From: Elysia marginata
Taxonomy: Eukaryota; Mollusca; Gastropoda; Plakobranchidae
Direction of reading: 5' to 3'
DNA: 28,087 nucleotides
Assembly (NCBI GenBank): GCA_019649035.1
Contig: BMAT01012197.1
Coordinates: forward strand, 63,793 to 91,879
The notes under the pieces were generated by a model that saw only the letters and a program-made list of their open reading frames with translations, was not told the origin of the DNA and did not search any database. Made by a program: the position numbers and the translations under genes. This document shows positions 9,858 through 20,157 of this stretch, in pieces (position 1 is the first letter of the stretch; the number at the start of each line of letters is the position of its first letter).

Positions 9858-10809
9858 GAAGAAGATTTTTCAGAAGAGATTATTGACATCACAAAGTTTT
9901 TATTCTTCTTCAAACAAATAGGCAATCACGCCTAAGTCATAAAATTCTCTCCTTGATTCACCACCAGTACAACACTGCTAGAAAGGCTAAATATATATCT
10001 ACTCCTGCTTAAAACAAGAATGAGTTGTGAAGAGATCGATAGAATGTATTGAGAGAATATCTTTTTTCACGATATTTACAATGAAGATTTGGTAATATCA
10101 CTCATCACTAAGATCTGAGAACGAAAACGCATGGAGTTCAAAGAAGAATGGAAATACATGCGGTATATACTATGTCATAACAGAGATATTTCTCGCTCTG
10201 GTTGAGCTCAGAATTTCCACGTTCACTAAACCTTAATGAAATGTATTAAACTATACATGGTCTAGGAGATCTGAAAATTTCAAAGGGCATTTTCCTTATT
10301 CAACTACCCAAGAAATGTAAAGCAACACAGTGCGCCATTATTCGCAGTGTTTGGGTTCTTTTCATAGTAATAATGCAAGAATAACAAAGAAAAAAAAGAG
10401 CGGAGTTGAACAAAAACAGACTAGCGTAATCAAGGAACGATAAAATACACATATACGCCATATTCATTGACTGGCTATTCAAAGGCACTTCACATGGACA
10501 AACTTCGTTCCGCTCTTTTCGATACAGAAATCCACACGTCAGTTATCACAATTAAACTGGCACCAGAACGTTCAAAGTTCAACAAGAAATCATGGATATG
10601 AATAACAACCGTTTAAAAATAAAACGTGGAAATCAACACGCTTGTTTTATTTTTTATCCCTACACTGAAATATTCATTCAGGAAATTTTACCTACAACGA
10701 CGACAGTAACATGAATACTCTCTTTATGCTTATTATACAGCCCTGCCAGCTGAAGATTAAATATGACTTTTGAAAACCATAAAACCCATCCCAAAACTAT
10801 GGCAATGCC

Positions 10810-10830
10810 CAACAACAACAACAACAACAA
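10810..10830. repeat. CAA microsatellite (7 units)
   Basis: Seven perfect CAA triplets. Confidence 0.95.
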
Positions 10831-10964
10831 AATTCTAACGGTTTCAGGAACGGATCAGTAACACGCAGTCTAAGCATAAACGTAGGTTCGTTCTTGTACA
10901 TGAAATTAAGAGAAAAACCAGTCTTGCAAAGAACGTTTTGAAGAACAAAAGAAATTCTCTCATT

Positions 10965-11062
10965 TTAGCCCTTTACGGGAAAAGACTATTGGCAACAAGT
11001 TCTTTATGCCTCTCCATTGATACGAAAAGACAATTGGATTGGCAACAGGTAAGTTATGCCCT
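10965..11062. repeat. Diverged direct duplication, ~45-55 bp unit
   Basis: Two adjacent copies share AAAAGAC, then TTGGCAACA followed by G/T-rich bases, then TTATGCC, in the same order (first copy about 10965-11010, second about 11012-11060). The second carries a small TTGGA insertion. The pattern is consistent with an old tandem duplication. Confidence 0.6.
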
Positions 11063-12280
11063 GTACTAGCATAAGTTTAACAATTAAAGTGTGGGCGTTG
11101 GAGGAATAATTTTGAAGAAAAAGTAACAGAACAAAAAAAAAAAAGGCTTTTCTTTGTCAGATATAAAATAAATACCAAAGCAGGCCATTCTGCATCTACA
11201 GTAATAATCCTAGTTTATCGGCATACTTGAATGAATTTCTGTCGTAAGGTTTAATGAAAAAGTATTAAACGGGAATTTAGCTGGGTAAAAAAATTTAAAA
11301 ATGAAAACTTAGTTTTTTTTAAGAAATATTAACGAGAAAGAAGATATGAAAACCGGTTAATCTTAATCTTTAAAAAAAAACGAAATTGATAAATAAAGAC
11401 CAGGTACTAATCTTGGTTCACTTTCTTTGCGGTAGGAGAATAACGCGATTTTCAAAGCATGCAGCATAATTAACGAACACTTTGTATTTTTGAGCATCGG
11501 CTTGAATAACATTAACAACTTCTAATTTCACGACTCTATTACGCCTTATCCTATAATAAGTGCACTGAGTTTTTGCTGTTACTCCATCGTACTGTTTCCT
11601 AATTGAAGCTATAATTATTTATCCTACGCATAATTCTAGACAAGTTTGTTATTGATGCAGTCAGTCTGCTTGTAATCTTTTATCAATAAATTCTGCTCTT
11701 TCCATTTGTGTTGGTTGAGTGGGACGACACGGAGTATTTTTTTCAAAGTCTTGAATTTAAAATTAAATGTTTTAAGTGAGCTATAACTATGGAGCACGAA
11801 CTTGGAAAATGCCGTTTGGCGTATTATGCGAAAAAGGAAGGTTGATTGCATCAATTAAAAGAAAATTACCAGCCAGAGAGCATAAATGGTATTACGGTAT
11901 AGAAGAAAATGAAAACATTCTAGGAAATATAAAAAGTGGGTTTAAATTAATTGAAGAATTAAGTGAAAAGAACTAAAAGAATGTATGTGATAGCAATAAG
12001 AGAATGTAAAAACGAAGACTCGAACTTTTTTCAATTACAAAAGATAAAAAAGCGGAAGAATAAGATCAGCAGGTAGTTTTGTTTAATCTATTAAAGCATC
12101 TTTAAGGCAAAACAAAACAACAATGCTTGTAGTTCTACCAAAGTCAACCAGAATAATTCATTGGGACTTGTCTGGACGCGCAGCTATCTGGTTAGTCTCA
12201 GAGACAAAATAAGAATAATCTTTCGGTCTTGGAGTGCAGGAAAAGAGAACCAATGCACAGGTCGACTGTTAGACTGGGTA

Positions 12281-12295
12281 TGTGTGTGTGTGTGT
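12281..12295. repeat. Short TG microsatellite
   Basis: A 15-base uninterrupted TG run. Confidence 0.9.
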
Positions 12296-12614
12296 TTCGG
12301 TACAGGAATGAGTACTTGTCAAAACGTAAGGTGGTGTGGGGAATGTGAAATGTTGGGCTGAACAATCACAAACTGTTTGTGATGGGATTCAATGAATGGG
12401 GCATAGATCTAGCTACCGGTGTCTTTGTTAGGTTGCAAATACGATGCAATGTTTTCGAAAAGTTGACCCAAAACAAAACGTTTACATCAATTTGTTAACT
12501 CAAGACGGCATTGTCTTTTGGTGCGAGCAGTGTGGTGTGGTTAGTAAATGCTTCAAATTAGAGATTATATACTTCGAATGAAGTTTTTTGATTTTACCGC
12601 AGCTCGTTTTCTCT

Positions 12615-12722
12615 AGTGGTAGATAGAGAGACAAACAGCCTGGTATGTTGATAGGCAGATAGACATAAAGAAAGACGGATAGATAGGTGAATAGATAGAT
12701 AGAGAGACAAGAGAGAGGAGAG

Positions 12723-12769
<47 letters not shown>
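12615..12769. repeat. GATA/GACA then GA microsatellite
   Basis: Degenerate GATA and GACA units pass into a perfect GA run of about 41 bases (12729-12769). Three overlapping minus frames of 61-94 codons are Leu/Ser artefacts of it. Confidence 0.95.
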
Positions 12770-12771
<2 letters not shown>

Positions 12772-13926
12772 CCCAGCAAACCATCTCATAAATGCAACAT
12801 CTTGAAACTTACAAGTCATGGCAAGGTACAATAGTTAGGTAAATATCGCAATTTTACAGATAGATGGAGAGAGATAGATGGACAGATATGATAGTGTTGT
12901 AAAAGTATCTTCATACATTCTTATTTCACAAGGGGGCGGGAGGAGGCAGGGGTAGTTTTTCTACATTCATGAGGAGATTTCCATGCAGGCAAAAAGTATA
13001 CAAATGTACAGAACGCGCTTAAAACTCCAGGTTTTATCGAGTTTTTAGATAAAACAATAAACATCAAAACGTCTTCGTACCGATTATTTGAGTGAAAGCA
13101 TCCAGAATCCAAAAGAAACGTGTTTTACACCGCTAGTTTTGTGAATCCTTGTTTGTTTTATGTATTTCATTGATACAGTGTGTTTTTACTCGGCGTTTGG
13201 TATCGAGTACAGGGAGTGGAGGCGGAGGGGGGGTTAATTTATCGGTTCATTAGACTTTGTCTCCTTATCCAGATAGTTTGAAAACTAGATCAGGAGCTAA
13301 ATAAACGCGTAGGCGTTCAAAACATTCTTTTTTAAGCTCCTGTATATAAACCACAAAGTGTTAAAACTAGTTCCTCAAAACAGACTAAGTGCACCTAAGT
13401 ACGTGATTTTTAACCTTTAGAGTTTTATAATTATTCTATACTATATTTTAAAAAAAATAGAAATCTTTTGGGTCTAAACGTCAGTTTCGATATTTTTAGG
13501 AAAAGATTTTTGAATGGCTTTTCTATTGCATGGCTCATAAATTCTTGTTAATTTTTTTTCTGTTAACTTATCGATGCCAATATTCTGCAGCTATTTTTGT
13601 CCATTAAATGTCCTCTTTAAAACCCTTGTCATGAAGCAAGACAGCAATCGGCGATTCTATAGTGTTTATTTATCAACACGTGAAAGTAGGTTTAAGCTTT
13701 GAAGTGAGTAAAAATATGCTAACGCCTAAGCCATATACAACCCCGTCATTACTAGAAATGTATTAATGTAATTCTAACTCCCCTCTTCCACTTACCAACT
13801 GGACTATAGATCTCCATAAAGCTTCACTAAAAATTTCTGCTTGAATATATAGTTGTGTACTTTTTATTGTAGCAGTTTAGAAAATAAGAGATTTTCTATG
13901 TTTCCCATAGTATTACAATCACTTTC
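12770..13926. other. AT-rich DNA with two G-rich clusters
   Basis: G-runs lie at 12931-12954 (GGGGGCGGGAGGAGG then GGGG) and 13211-13233 (ending in seven G). Each has three runs of three or more G plus shorter ones, so they are only borderline G-quadruplex motifs. No gene was recognised. Confidence 0.45.
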
Positions 13927-14253
13927 ATAAGATAAGATAAGATACATTTTATTCACCCCACAGGACATTTGTTTTCACAGTTGCGTATCACATGTAAATG
14001 TATTGATACATATTAAACAGTAAAACATAGGAATGATAATTAACAGAAAAAAATGCACACAAACACCCATTAACCCTCTCTCTCCCATTCTTCTCTCTCT
14101 ATCTCTTTATCTCTATCTCTTCCTTTAAGTAAATAAGATCCGTGCATAAAGACGAGTTACTTGTATTGAATATAATTATGCATATAGTCTAGTAAATATT
14201 CTATTGAGGCGATGGTATAGACTCAAAGAAAGATGGCAGTACCAGATTAGGTT
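13927..14253 (-). mobile_element. LINE 3' untranslated region and ATAAG-type tail
   Basis: On the minus strand, a region after the ORF stop leads to CCTGTGGGGTGAATAAAAT and then TATCTTATCTTATCTTAT (13927-13944). Several animal non-LTR retrotransposon groups end in short tandem repeats instead of poly-A, and this ending with an AATAAA-like signal fits that pattern. The interval also holds a CT-rich patch on plus (about 14074-14126). The upstream neighbour on the minus strand is the C-terminal RT remnant, which supports one element. Confidence 0.7.
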
Positions 14254-14674
14254 TTACGAACTGTCTATGTTCGAGTTACGAATTGATGATGGTAGAAATG
14301 ATGATCTGTATTTTTCTTTATTGTTTTTAGGGACAACAGCCTTTTCCTATACCTTCCAAAATAATTTGACTATGCAATGGGTGTTTTTCGTTTTTAATGA
14401 TGTTGGATATTTTCTTTTTACTTAAGGTCTTATAAAGCTGATCCACATACATATTCTCTACTTGAGTCCTTTCATTGACTTTCTTGATTAGTCTCTTTAT
14501 TTTGACTTTGTCATGCTGTCTGCAGTTTCCGCCCCAGGCTACTAGGCAAAATGAAACAAGACTTTCTAGTGCTGCTTTATAAAAAAGGTTGACAATTGTA
14601 GTCATACAAAAATCTTGCTCATGTTGAATACGGGAATGCACTCCAGTTTTCCCTATTCTATTTTTAGAAAACAA
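14254..14674 (-). pseudogene. LINE reverse-transcriptase C-terminus, frameshifted
   Basis: The minus strand encodes a segment typical of the end of CR1/L2/Rex-like reverse-transcriptase ORFs: LFYKAALESLVSFCLVAWGG, then a basic linker with IKRLIKKV, LYKTLSKKKISNIIKNEKHP, then LHS. This frame stops at about 14327. Continuing in the next frame gives KNNKEKYRSSFLPSSIR and a stop at 14254-14256, matching the family's ending (N-K-x-R-x-x-x-SFLPSAIR). One frameshift therefore separates the two parts. Only the last ~135 codons remain and the polymerase motifs are absent, so the copy is 5'-truncated and dead. The clade call is from motif memory and needs a database comparison; the LINE identity itself is well supported. 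Confidence 0.85.
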
Positions 14675-15392
14675 TTTCCGTATTTAATCACAACGAGACA
14701 GCTTTGTTTACTTCTATTGAGCTGAGAGGTCGTACAAAGTGAACGATGCAGAGAGAACAGTCCAAGTGAGTGAGATGTCGGCATTTCATTATTTCTCGTT
14801 CTCTACACTTTCAATCAAAAGATTTCCAACAGACACAGAGAAAAAGAAATTTTACAATCACTCATAAATGGCTGTACCCGTCCGTTTTCTCTGAAGAAAA
14901 AATTTCAGTGCACGGTGGGCGTCTTGTACATATATCCAGGACAAACGAGGACGCTACACATTTTTCTTACTAACTGCAATAAATCTTTTTCGATGCATAA
15001 GCCATTTGCATGTATTTATTTATAGTTTCATACCTCTGGTTCTATAAGTACAAGTCACTGATCCAGTATTTATTTTAAAGTCATGTGATATTTTCAGAGT
15101 TTCATATTGAGAAAATGAGAGGTTAATATTTTGATTTAACTATTCCTTAAGATGCGCCTTTTTGCACTCTGCGCACGTTTAATATACATTTCTGTATCAA
15201 TATATTATTTATTACTATTGCCTCTTCAAAATTCTTTAATGCACTCTGTACACGCAAGAACTTTAATATTTTAAAGGATAAAAAAATATACCTTATCTTA
15301 TCACAAATATGTCATTCCACCAAACTTGGATGGTGTCTTGCAATTTGTAACGTTAGGAAGCTAAGAAAAACGGATTATTTAAAAAAATAGAA
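14675..15392. other. AT-rich DNA, no feature recognised
   Basis: No repeat or coding signal was noted. A 67-codon plus frame at about 14770-14973 has no recognised motif. The right end borders the 56-bp tandem array. Confidence 0.45.
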
Positions 15393-15891
15393 AATTTTGG
15401 AATGTTCAAAATGGGACTTTCTACTTATTTGAACTGGTAAAAAACATAAAGTACATTGGAGTTCTAAAATTGCGACATTCTGCATATTTGAACTTAAAAC
15501 CCTCAAAAATACATTGGAATGTTAAAATTGCGACATTCTATTTTTTAACTAAAAACCCTCAAATACATCGAAATGTTAAAATTGCGACATTCTACATATT
15601 TGAACTAAAAACTCTCAGATGCATTCGAATGTTGAATTGCGACATTCTACTTTTTAAACCAAAAACACTGAAATACATTGGAATGTTAAAATTGCGACAT
15701 TCTACTAATTTGAACTAAAAACCCTCAGATACATTGGAATGTTAAAATTGCGACATTCTACTTATTTGAACTAAAAACTCTCAAATACATTGGAATGTTA
15801 AAATTGCGACATTCTACTTATTTCAACTAGCTAAAACATCAAATACATTAGAACGCTAAAATTTCGACATTCTATATATTTGAACTAGTTG
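15393..15891. repeat. 56-bp tandem array, about 9 copies
   Basis: Copies begin at about 15393 (degenerate), 15453, 15511, 15565, 15621, 15675, 15731, 15787 and 15845, with unit lengths of 54, 56 or 58. The best-kept part is AATTGCGACATTCTA, near-invariant in seven of nine copies, whereas the CTxxxAAAACxCT part varies. Most units contain a perfect inverted pair, GAATGT and ACATTC, separated by ten bases, so each could form a small hairpin. The outermost copies are the most diverged, as expected when homogenisation by unequal exchange is strongest in the middle. An 82-codon plus frame across copies 1-5 persists only because the unit-length changes partly keep phase; it is not taken as a gene. 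It could be a local minisatellite or the tandem core of a non-autonomous transposon. Confidence 0.97.
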
Positions 15892-15904
15892 CGGGGCAAG
15901 TAGA

Positions 15905-16020
15905 ACCCTACATAGAAAGGGCTAACAGAATGCGGTGCCTTTGAAGGTTTACACCTTAACCTAGGTTTCTATGTGATATACAAGTGAGCGGCGTGCACTA
16001 CCACCGCCTCTGTTATATCG
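15905..16020. other. Inverted-repeat-rich segment flanking the 56-bp array
   Basis: Two potential hairpins abut here. ACATAGAAA (15910-15918) is perfectly complementary to TTTCTATGT (15966-15974), with AGGTT/AACCT able to pair inside. Next to it, GATATA (15975-15980) pairs with TATATC (16014-16019), with GCGG (15988-15991) and CCGC (16004-16007) inside. In addition TAACAG (15923-15928) can pair with CTGTTA (16010-16015), which would compete with these or form a pseudoknot. The segment is richer in GC than its surroundings. It matches no RNA family I recognise. Confidence 0.5.
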
Positions 16021-16119
16021 AAATTAAACATGTTATGAGCATCAAGCTAAGTTTGCCCAGGGAAGTGAGGCGATTCATTATTGATGATTTGTAAACATTT
16101 CGGCAAACTGGATTTGACC

Positions 16120-16275
16120 GACAATAGAACAAGCACGAGTGGAAACGAACGGGGGAAAGGCAGCGCGAGAAAGTAGGAGAGACACTGCAGTAGGGAAGGG
16201 AGACTGATATTAAAAGATTGAAAAGAAGTGAAAGAAAGACAGGGGAAGAGAGAAAGTAACAGAGCTATGTGCAAC
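16120..16275. repeat. Purine-rich low-complexity stretch
   Basis: The plus strand is dominated by A and G without a fixed unit. The 84-codon minus frame through it is Leu/Ser/Pro/Phe-rich and looks like a composition artefact. Confidence 0.6.
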
Positions 16276-16628
16276 AAGATGGGAGTCACGGAAATGTACA
16301 TACTTGAGTTTATCGTAAATAAAAAAAAAAATTAATTTGTCCTATTCATGTAACACTGTGTTCACAATTATGACTTGAATCAATATTCTTATTGTCACCT
16401 TAGTTTGATACATGCTAATGGCAAAAAAAAAATCAATAAACTGGTCCACGAAACACAGCAAAAATATAAATTTTAGAAAAATCAAATTGTACAAATATGT
16501 CATAATACGTAGTGGAAGCAGCCACTGCGTAATCAAATGATTGAAAGATTTTAAAGGTATGAAATTAGCAGTGGAGAGAAGAAGGCTTTTTAGTGGAGCG
16601 ATGTGGCAACATGGTATAAGCTATGTTT

Positions 16629-16697
16629 CTCTAAGTAGCAAGGCGGTGGGTGCCGAAGCATCTATAAGTCGAAGGTTCGAATCATACTAAGGGCAAA
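16629..16697 (+). mobile_element. tRNA-like SINE head (plus strand)
   Basis: A near-consensus box B, GGTTCGAATCA (16674-16684), is preceded by two possible A boxes, each one change from TRGYNNARNGG: TAGCAAGGCGG (16636-16646, 38 bases before box B) and TGGCAACATGG (16604-16614, 70 bases before it). The nearer one is slightly short of normal tRNA spacing. The bases before box B (CTATAAGTCGAA) look like a decayed anticodon arm. Downstream, GGGCATTTTCACTAC might be a degenerate SINE tail. A functional tRNA is unlikely because stems do not close. Confidence 0.5.
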
Positions 16698-17159
16698 CAT
16701 TTCGGGCATTTTCACTACAAAGCTTACTTCTCCCGACTGCAAATTTTATACCTTTAAAATCTTTCAAACAAAGTTATCATGTAGATCTAAAAAATTGAAC
16801 ACATTTTAAATATGATATATATGTTTTCATAAGCTTCTTCATTTAATTTGTTTCCTTAAAAGTATTTGCCTGTTCTGCAGAATTTCGAGACAACGGATGA
16901 AATGTATGTGTGTACTTTTTGCTGAATCGAAAATTATTCATATACAATGTATACGAAAATCACCTACCTTTACCTATATATCTTATTTTTTTCCCATTTC
17001 CCTTTCCATTCTAACCTTTCCTCAATGTTGAAACTATAATTAATCCAGTTATGGTTGGCTAGAATATCGACGTTGAAGAAAGGTCCACTAGTTTAGGCAC
17101 AAATGGAGGAACAAAAAAAAAAAACATTTTGTTAATGATTCTGGCGACAGTGTTTCTCA

Positions 17160-17258
17160 CAAACATATTTAAGCGCTATTTTGTATTTTCAGTATCGCCA
17201 ATAGTCGAAACAAACATTTAAGCGCTATTTTGTATTTTTAGTATCGCCAATAGTCGAA
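17160..17258. repeat. 50-bp tandem duplication
   Basis: Two adjacent copies (17160-17210 and 17211-17258) share TTAAGCGCTATTTTGTATTT and AGTATCGCCAATAGTCGAA. They differ by a 2-base indel and one C/T change, so the duplication is recent relative to the surrounding decay. Confidence 0.95.
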
Positions 17259-17279
17259 CCATCATTTTATCGGTAATAG

Positions 17280-17345
17280 CTAGTGTTCGCCCAGGTATCG
17301 ATCTCTGTTTCACAGACATTTTGACCACTGGATAATGAGCTTCGG
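17280..17345 (-). mobile_element. Possible deleted tRNA-like SINE head
   Basis: On the minus strand TTATCCAGTGG (17325-17335) resembles the box A of SINE copy A, and AGATCGATACC (17294-17304) resembles its box B, followed in both by CCTG or a close variant. The boxes are only 31 bases apart against 43 in copy A, so about 12 bases would be missing. The duplicated 50-bp block lies directly at its 3' side. Confidence 0.35.
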
Positions 17346-18499
17346 TTAAGCTCACAGCCCGATGTTCAACACAGGCAATTCCTGTATAAAACTGTCCTAA
17401 TTAATCTTGTTGATTTGTTGGTTTAGTAGCCTGTCTCGTTACCAGGCAGTCCAAATAATTTGGATGTTGAAATGTTCATATTACAAGGCGTTGATATTTC
17501 ACACAATGCCTTTATCTGAGCTTCCTGTTGCTTAAATACTAGAAAGTTAAAATTATCATCATGTTGTTTGAAACCTCTTTTGATTTTAAAGAAGAAACTC
17601 CATTAATTAAAGAAGGGGAAAGTGGCTAAAAAAATGTTAATTTTGTGTTTATACGTAGGGAAATTCAACATTTTAGGAACACGCACAATAAATTTGACGA
17701 TTTTAAAGCTAAATCGAGGAGACCTATTTTTTAGTTTCTTTTTTTCCTAAATACGCTAGTATGCAAGATCGTTTCTCAGGCACCGCAAATACCCAAAACA
17801 AATATAATCACTCGATTTTTTATTGTCGCCTTTGTTGTCTTGTGATTAGTTTGGCTTTACCACACTCAGTCAGTGTTCTCTCACTAGGTTTGAGATTCGC
17901 AGCGAACAGTTTGAAATAAAAATAGCTGGGTTTTTTTTTATTTTAAAAAAATTTTTCCCTGTGCGTTCTATTCTCATTGTGACCCGATTTGGTTAGATGG
18001 TTAGAGATAACTTATTTTATTAGTTCATGTAATATACATATTATATCATATGTTTGGTAAGACACCCTTAACTAGTTTTGAGTTTTAGAAGGTAGGCATG
18101 CTGTAAGTAAACTTAGTACATTACTAAACTCTCCGCTCCAGAGAGTCGCGAGTGAGCACTTCCTCATACCCGGTCCGTATGGGACCGTTCAGCCTCACCA
18201 CGGGGCCAAAAAATTTAAGCTGAGTCTTGTAGTATGGTGACTTTATTAATTGTTAATTAGTTATTCTATTCTTGCGTACCGCTTCAATAAGATACAGAGA
18301 TAAGAGATATAATTAGAAGACGGGATCAGAGAGAGTGATAGCAATATAAATAAAGAGAGGAAGATGCGGCATGGGGTGAGGGGTCAAGCTAGGCTTAAGG
18401 TTATGATTGATTGGTATAAAAATAGCTGTTTTGTTAAAACGATGAACTGAAAAGTCTACTCACAATGTGGTTGGGCCTTGGCCTTGAGTTGGACCTTAA
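17346..18499. other. AT-rich DNA with a small perfect hairpin
   Basis: CGGTCC (18171-18176) and GGACCG (18182-18187) form a 6-bp stem with a 5-base loop inside a short GC-rich patch (about 18135-18210). No gene or known element was recognised. Confidence 0.4.
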
Positions 18500-18975
18500 A
18501 TTATTTCTACTTCAACCTTAAAAAACTGCTACATCTATTTATATGTTTCAGTAACTTTCCAGACAATTGACAACTCCCCCAAGCCTGTTAAGCAATCGTC
18601 TGCTGCAAAACTCACGCTGCCTATGGGCGTTTTTGGGCCACCCATTATCGCCGTCAACACGCAAGGTATCAGTTGCATCGGCACATCAAGCGCCGTCTTG
18701 CGATGAACGTGCATAACCTCAACTAGTGTCTAATTCCTGAACTTGCTATAATAAATGAGTTACTTTGTGCCACCGAGTGCTACGATGTGTAGGCCGAATC
18801 TGGAGTCCCATTTTCCATTACGACTGTAACAGCTACCGGAATGGTTGCTTCATGGGAACTTGGAGGAGCAATGCTCTATCCTAATTGATTTAATGTGGTC
18901 ATGAAAGTCATAACCCAACGGACGACAATTTCTACAGGCCTTGTTAGCATACCCAATGGGGCCGACGTATACTGA
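18500..18975 (+). other. Possible decayed coding fragments, family unknown
   Basis: One plus frame is open from 18500 to a stop at 18704-18706 (68 codons, no early Met) and includes KLTLPMGVFGPPIIAV. A different frame is open from 18793 to 18975 with a single TGA at 18886, and includes TTVTATGMVASWELGGAML. Both pieces have mixed composition unlike the poly-Leu/Ser frames elsewhere, and base composition is less AT-rich than the flanks. I do not recognise a family. They might derive from a transposon or old pseudogene, or be chance. Confidence 0.25.
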
Positions 18976-19830
18976 TAAAGTAATATGCAATTTTTCGCAT
19001 TAGAAAGACGCACGTGCAGATAAAAGTGTGGTCCGGCTTTTCAGGACCGATATACTGCGGAATTTTTACAATTTGAAAGCTGTACGGGGAGGTCTCTGTC
19101 TTATGAATATTGGATAATCGAGCACAAAGTAAAAGCCGTTATCATGTAGGGAAATAGGATTTGGGACCTAAGTAATGGCATGTAAGCACATTTATAAGAT
19201 TTTTATGAATGGGTGGATAGTGAAGCCGAGATCGGCATTATTAAAAACATTCGATATAAATATGCCATAAAAGGAAAAGGATGCATTGACCTAGAAACCA
19301 ATATATTACGCGGCTCTCAAGGCTGGCAACGTCAGTAAAAAGTTATAAATGTTTTGACTTGATGTCAGAATCACACACGATCAAACGATTTTTATGCTTT
19401 AAATGTTGTCATTTGTAAAAGATTCGATTGTGTTCAAAATGTGTTTGGCCTGTTACAAAGATTACATGACAAAATTTCGTATATGAAACCCTTTATTCAG
19501 CCCCATGGTCCTATATGACATCACTCCCGATACGCCAAAAATGTTTCTGTCACACACTCCAATGAGCTGTTTGTGTTAGTCATGCTGGCTTTAGAAAAAT
19601 ACGAGTATTGTTGTTCAAGTTCAAAGTGGTGAGACTAAAAATTCTTTACCCGTATACAGTTTAACTCTCTTTTATCGCTTAATACGCTGCTTGTATGAAA
19701 AATGTATACCAAGTATGGTATTTTATGTCTGCTTGGTGAACAGTTTCGTCTGAAGCCTGTTCTTGATATTTTTTTTATCTATAGATCATGCTAAACGACT
19801 GCATTAACTGGAACTACTGTCAAGTATGTA

Positions 19831-20105
19831 ATCCTCTCTCTATATATCTGTCTCTCATCCTTCTCTATCTTTCTGTTTCCCCTCTTTCTCTATCTACCTA
19901 TCTCTCTATCTATCTGGTTATTAATCAACGAAACAATTAGGCAATCTACCAGTTTATCAATCAATCAATCAATCTGCCCTAAATATCTATCTATTTATTT
20001 ATCCATCTACCTATTTATCAATTTTATACCTATCTATCAACAGATCCATCAATCAATTAACCACTTAAATAAACTACCTATCTCTCAACTCATCTATCTA
20101 CTGCC
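19831..20105. repeat. Degenerate TATC/ATCA/CATC tetranucleotide tract
   Basis: CT-rich sequence with TATC, CTAT, AATC and CATC units, including four near-perfect ATCA units near 19955-19973. The tract is old and heavily interrupted. It lies about 50 bases beyond the 3' side of the minus-strand SINE at 20158-20482, an arrangement like that of SINE copy A and the GAT/GAA tract. Confidence 0.9.
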
Positions 20106-20157
20106 TTCGTATCCCCTTCATTTTCGCCTAGGTAAGCCAAGGTCATCATATTTCTTC

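Larger units (their letters stand above)
9858..12280. other. AT-rich DNA, no gene seen
   Basis: Apart from a CAA microsatellite and a diverged direct repeat listed separately, I see no structure. A 66-codon plus frame (about 11776-11976) overlaps a minus frame and matches no family I know. Confidence 0.45.

Noticed and set aside
11776..11976. 66-codon plus frame with mixed composition
   Set aside because: It overlaps a 72-codon minus frame, has no recognisable motif and sits in sequence as AT-rich as its surroundings. Chance is the simplest reading.
14074..14126. Separate CT microsatellite
   Set aside because: It is short, irregular and lies inside the 3' region of the LINE remnant, so it is described there.
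15470..15718. Repeat protein encoded by the 56-bp array
   Set aside because: Unit lengths of 54, 56 and 58 do not keep one frame across the array, and the frame breaks after about five units, so no coherent peptide repeat is encoded.
15453..15891. CRISPR array
   Set aside because: The whole 56-bp unit repeats without unique spacers, no cas-like genes are present and the context is eukaryotic.
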